Below, piece by piece: positions 6,024 to 6,737 of a stretch of DNA of 6,737 nt. A program made the translations under genes and the position numbers. Source of the stretch: a bacterium (lineage in GTDB: Archaea > Thermoproteota > Nitrososphaeria > Nitrososphaerales > CADDZS01); assembly GCA_027310845.1 (NCBI GenBank), contig DAIDAB010000111.1:1-6737 (forward strand), read 5' to 3'. The notes under the pieces were generated by a model. That model was given only the letters and a program-made list of their open reading frames with translations. It made no database searches and was not told where the DNA came from. Numbering within the stretch: position 1 is the stretch's first letter; each line of letters begins with the position of its first letter.

Positions 6024-6737
6024 TTGCGCTACTCTCCGATATTTTTGCTAGAAGGGATACGCCCTCTCCTTCAAGCAATCGCTTCTTTCTCTCCACACCA
6101 TACCTATACCCGCCAAGCTCTCCGTTTTTCCTGACAACCCTATGGCATGGAATCACAAGTGCAGTGGGATTTGAGGCACACGCGTTTGCGACTGCTCTTG
6201 AACCATCTGGACAACCAACTCTCCTTGCGATTTCGCTGTACGACCTGACCGAGCCGTAGGGGATCTTCTGAAGCTCTTTGAGAACCTTTAGTTGAAACGC
6301 TGTCACCCGAATATTAATCGGAAGGTTAGACTGCCCCAGATCTTTTCCTTGATCCAGATATTCGAGGATCGTATTTACCCAGCGGGCAAGATCCGTATTA
6401 TTATCCTCTATGAGATGCGCCTTTGGATACTCCTCGCGAAGGTAAGCTAAAAGCTTGTCGTCCGAGTCGGCTAAGCTCACAGCGCAGATTCCCTGCGCAG
6501 TTCCGCCAACGAGCAGTCTTCCGAGATAGCAGTCGGAAAAAACATAACTTATCGTCAATCCTTTGCCTCCACTCTTGTAACTGGAAGGATTCATCCCTAG
6601 TTTCAATTGCGGATGGGAGTAAAGCCAGCTCGAAGTGTTGTATCCAGCTTTATAGGTTGATTTTGTAACCGCTTCCCCGTTTCTAAGAGATAATTTGAGG
6701 CGACGCAGTCTCGCCGATTCCTGATACTCTCTTGGAG
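6010..6737 (-). CDS. ada: Ada: AraC-type regulator/O6-alkylguanine-DNA methyltransferase, 3' part
   Basis: The frame is open from the right edge to TAA 6012-6010, about 242 codons. A TTG at 6606 is internal: coding continues upstream as PREYQESARLRRLKLSL, NGEAVTKSTYKAGYNTSS and ends the helix-turn-helix with LGMNPSSYKSGG. This lines up with the second HTH of E. coli Ada (NAGFPDSSSYYRK, LGMTAKQFRHGG). Next come the methyltransferase N-domain (SDCYLGRLLVGGTAQGICAV) and the catalytic domain: FQLKVLKELQKIPYGSVRSY, RAVANACASNP, then IPCHRVV with the alkyl-accepting Cys (codon 6147-6145) and LGGYRYGVERKKRLL. It removes methyl from O6-methylguanine in DNA by suicide transfer. In full Ada, an N-terminal zinc domain senses methyl phosphotriesters and turns on its own gene; that part lies outside the window. 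It overlaps the transporter gene by 14 bases. AraC-type HTHs are rare in archaea, so bacterial origin is likely. Confidence 0.9.
   Translation of the reverse strand, partial: PREYQESARLRRLKLSLRNGEAVTKSTYKAGYNTSSWLYSHPQLKLGMNPSSYKSGGKGLTISYVFSDCYLGRLLVGGTAQGICAVSLADSDDKLLAYLREEYPKAHLIEDNNTDLARWVNTILEYLDQGKDLGQSNLPINIRVTAFQLKVLKELQKIPYGSVRSYSEIARRVGCPDGSRAVANACASNPTALVIPCHRVVRKNGELGGYRYGVERKKRLLEGEGVSLLAKISESSANGKT
6032..6037 (-). promoter_or_regulatory. Shine-Dalgarno supporting an ACG start of the transporter
   Basis: On the minus strand GGAGAG sits inside the end of ada, eight bases before ACG 6023. The GTG gene at 2636 uses the same eight-base spacing. This site decides the start, since no ATG, GTG or TTG lies between it and the middle of helix 2. 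Confidence 0.5.

Noticed and set aside
6010..6606. Stand-alone Ogt-type methyltransferase starting at TTG 6606
   Set aside because: The frame continues upstream to the window edge with AraC-HTH sequence matching Ada, so the TTG is an internal Leu.

Overview
The window looks archaeal. The clearest sign is an exported, sequon-rich protein ending in a domain with the ETGLP..W motif that I know from surface proteins of Thermoplasmata and Thaumarchaeota. GTG/TTG starts, TATA-like boxes about 25-33 bases before start codons, and a class III cyclase/TolB/TPR protein of a kind I recall from such genomes agree with this. The exact lineage cannot be fixed from here. No gene whose start is visible uses ATG.

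Layout. Positions 2-361 (+) hold the end of an MFS transporter. Positions 2960-479 (-) hold a three-gene operon of unfamiliar proteins: a 95-aa two-helix membrane protein, a 281-aa polytopic membrane protein built from two copies of the same module, and a 435-aa exported protein made of two duplicated domain pairs. A 191-bp divergent promoter region with nested inverted repeats (2961-3151) separates this operon from a class III nucleotidyl cyclase-TolB-like-TPR gene (3152-5096, +). That gene is broken by an extra G in a G6 run and by an in-frame TGA, but is otherwise intact with all its catalytic residues. Converging on it are two overlapping minus-strand genes: the 3' part of ada (AraC-type HTH plus O6-alkylguanine methyltransferase, running off the right edge) and an EamA/DMT transporter. 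The first helix of the transporter is encoded upstream of any ATG, GTG or TTG, and its best start is an ACG behind a Shine-Dalgarno.

How they work together. The three-gene operon is the best candidate for something undescribed: all three products are membrane or surface proteins, and the two membrane proteins share a loop-plus-helix signature (Gly-x-Pro...Cys...Cys...Asp-[YF]-[LI]-[FY]-Trp). It is transcribed away from the cyclase gene out of the same small region, so shared control is possible but unproven. The ada-transporter pair is a tight overlapping operon. Three single-base anomalies (G6 insertion, GGA-to-TGA, ATG-to-ACG) could be real decay, recoding, or errors in the sequence; raw reads would decide.
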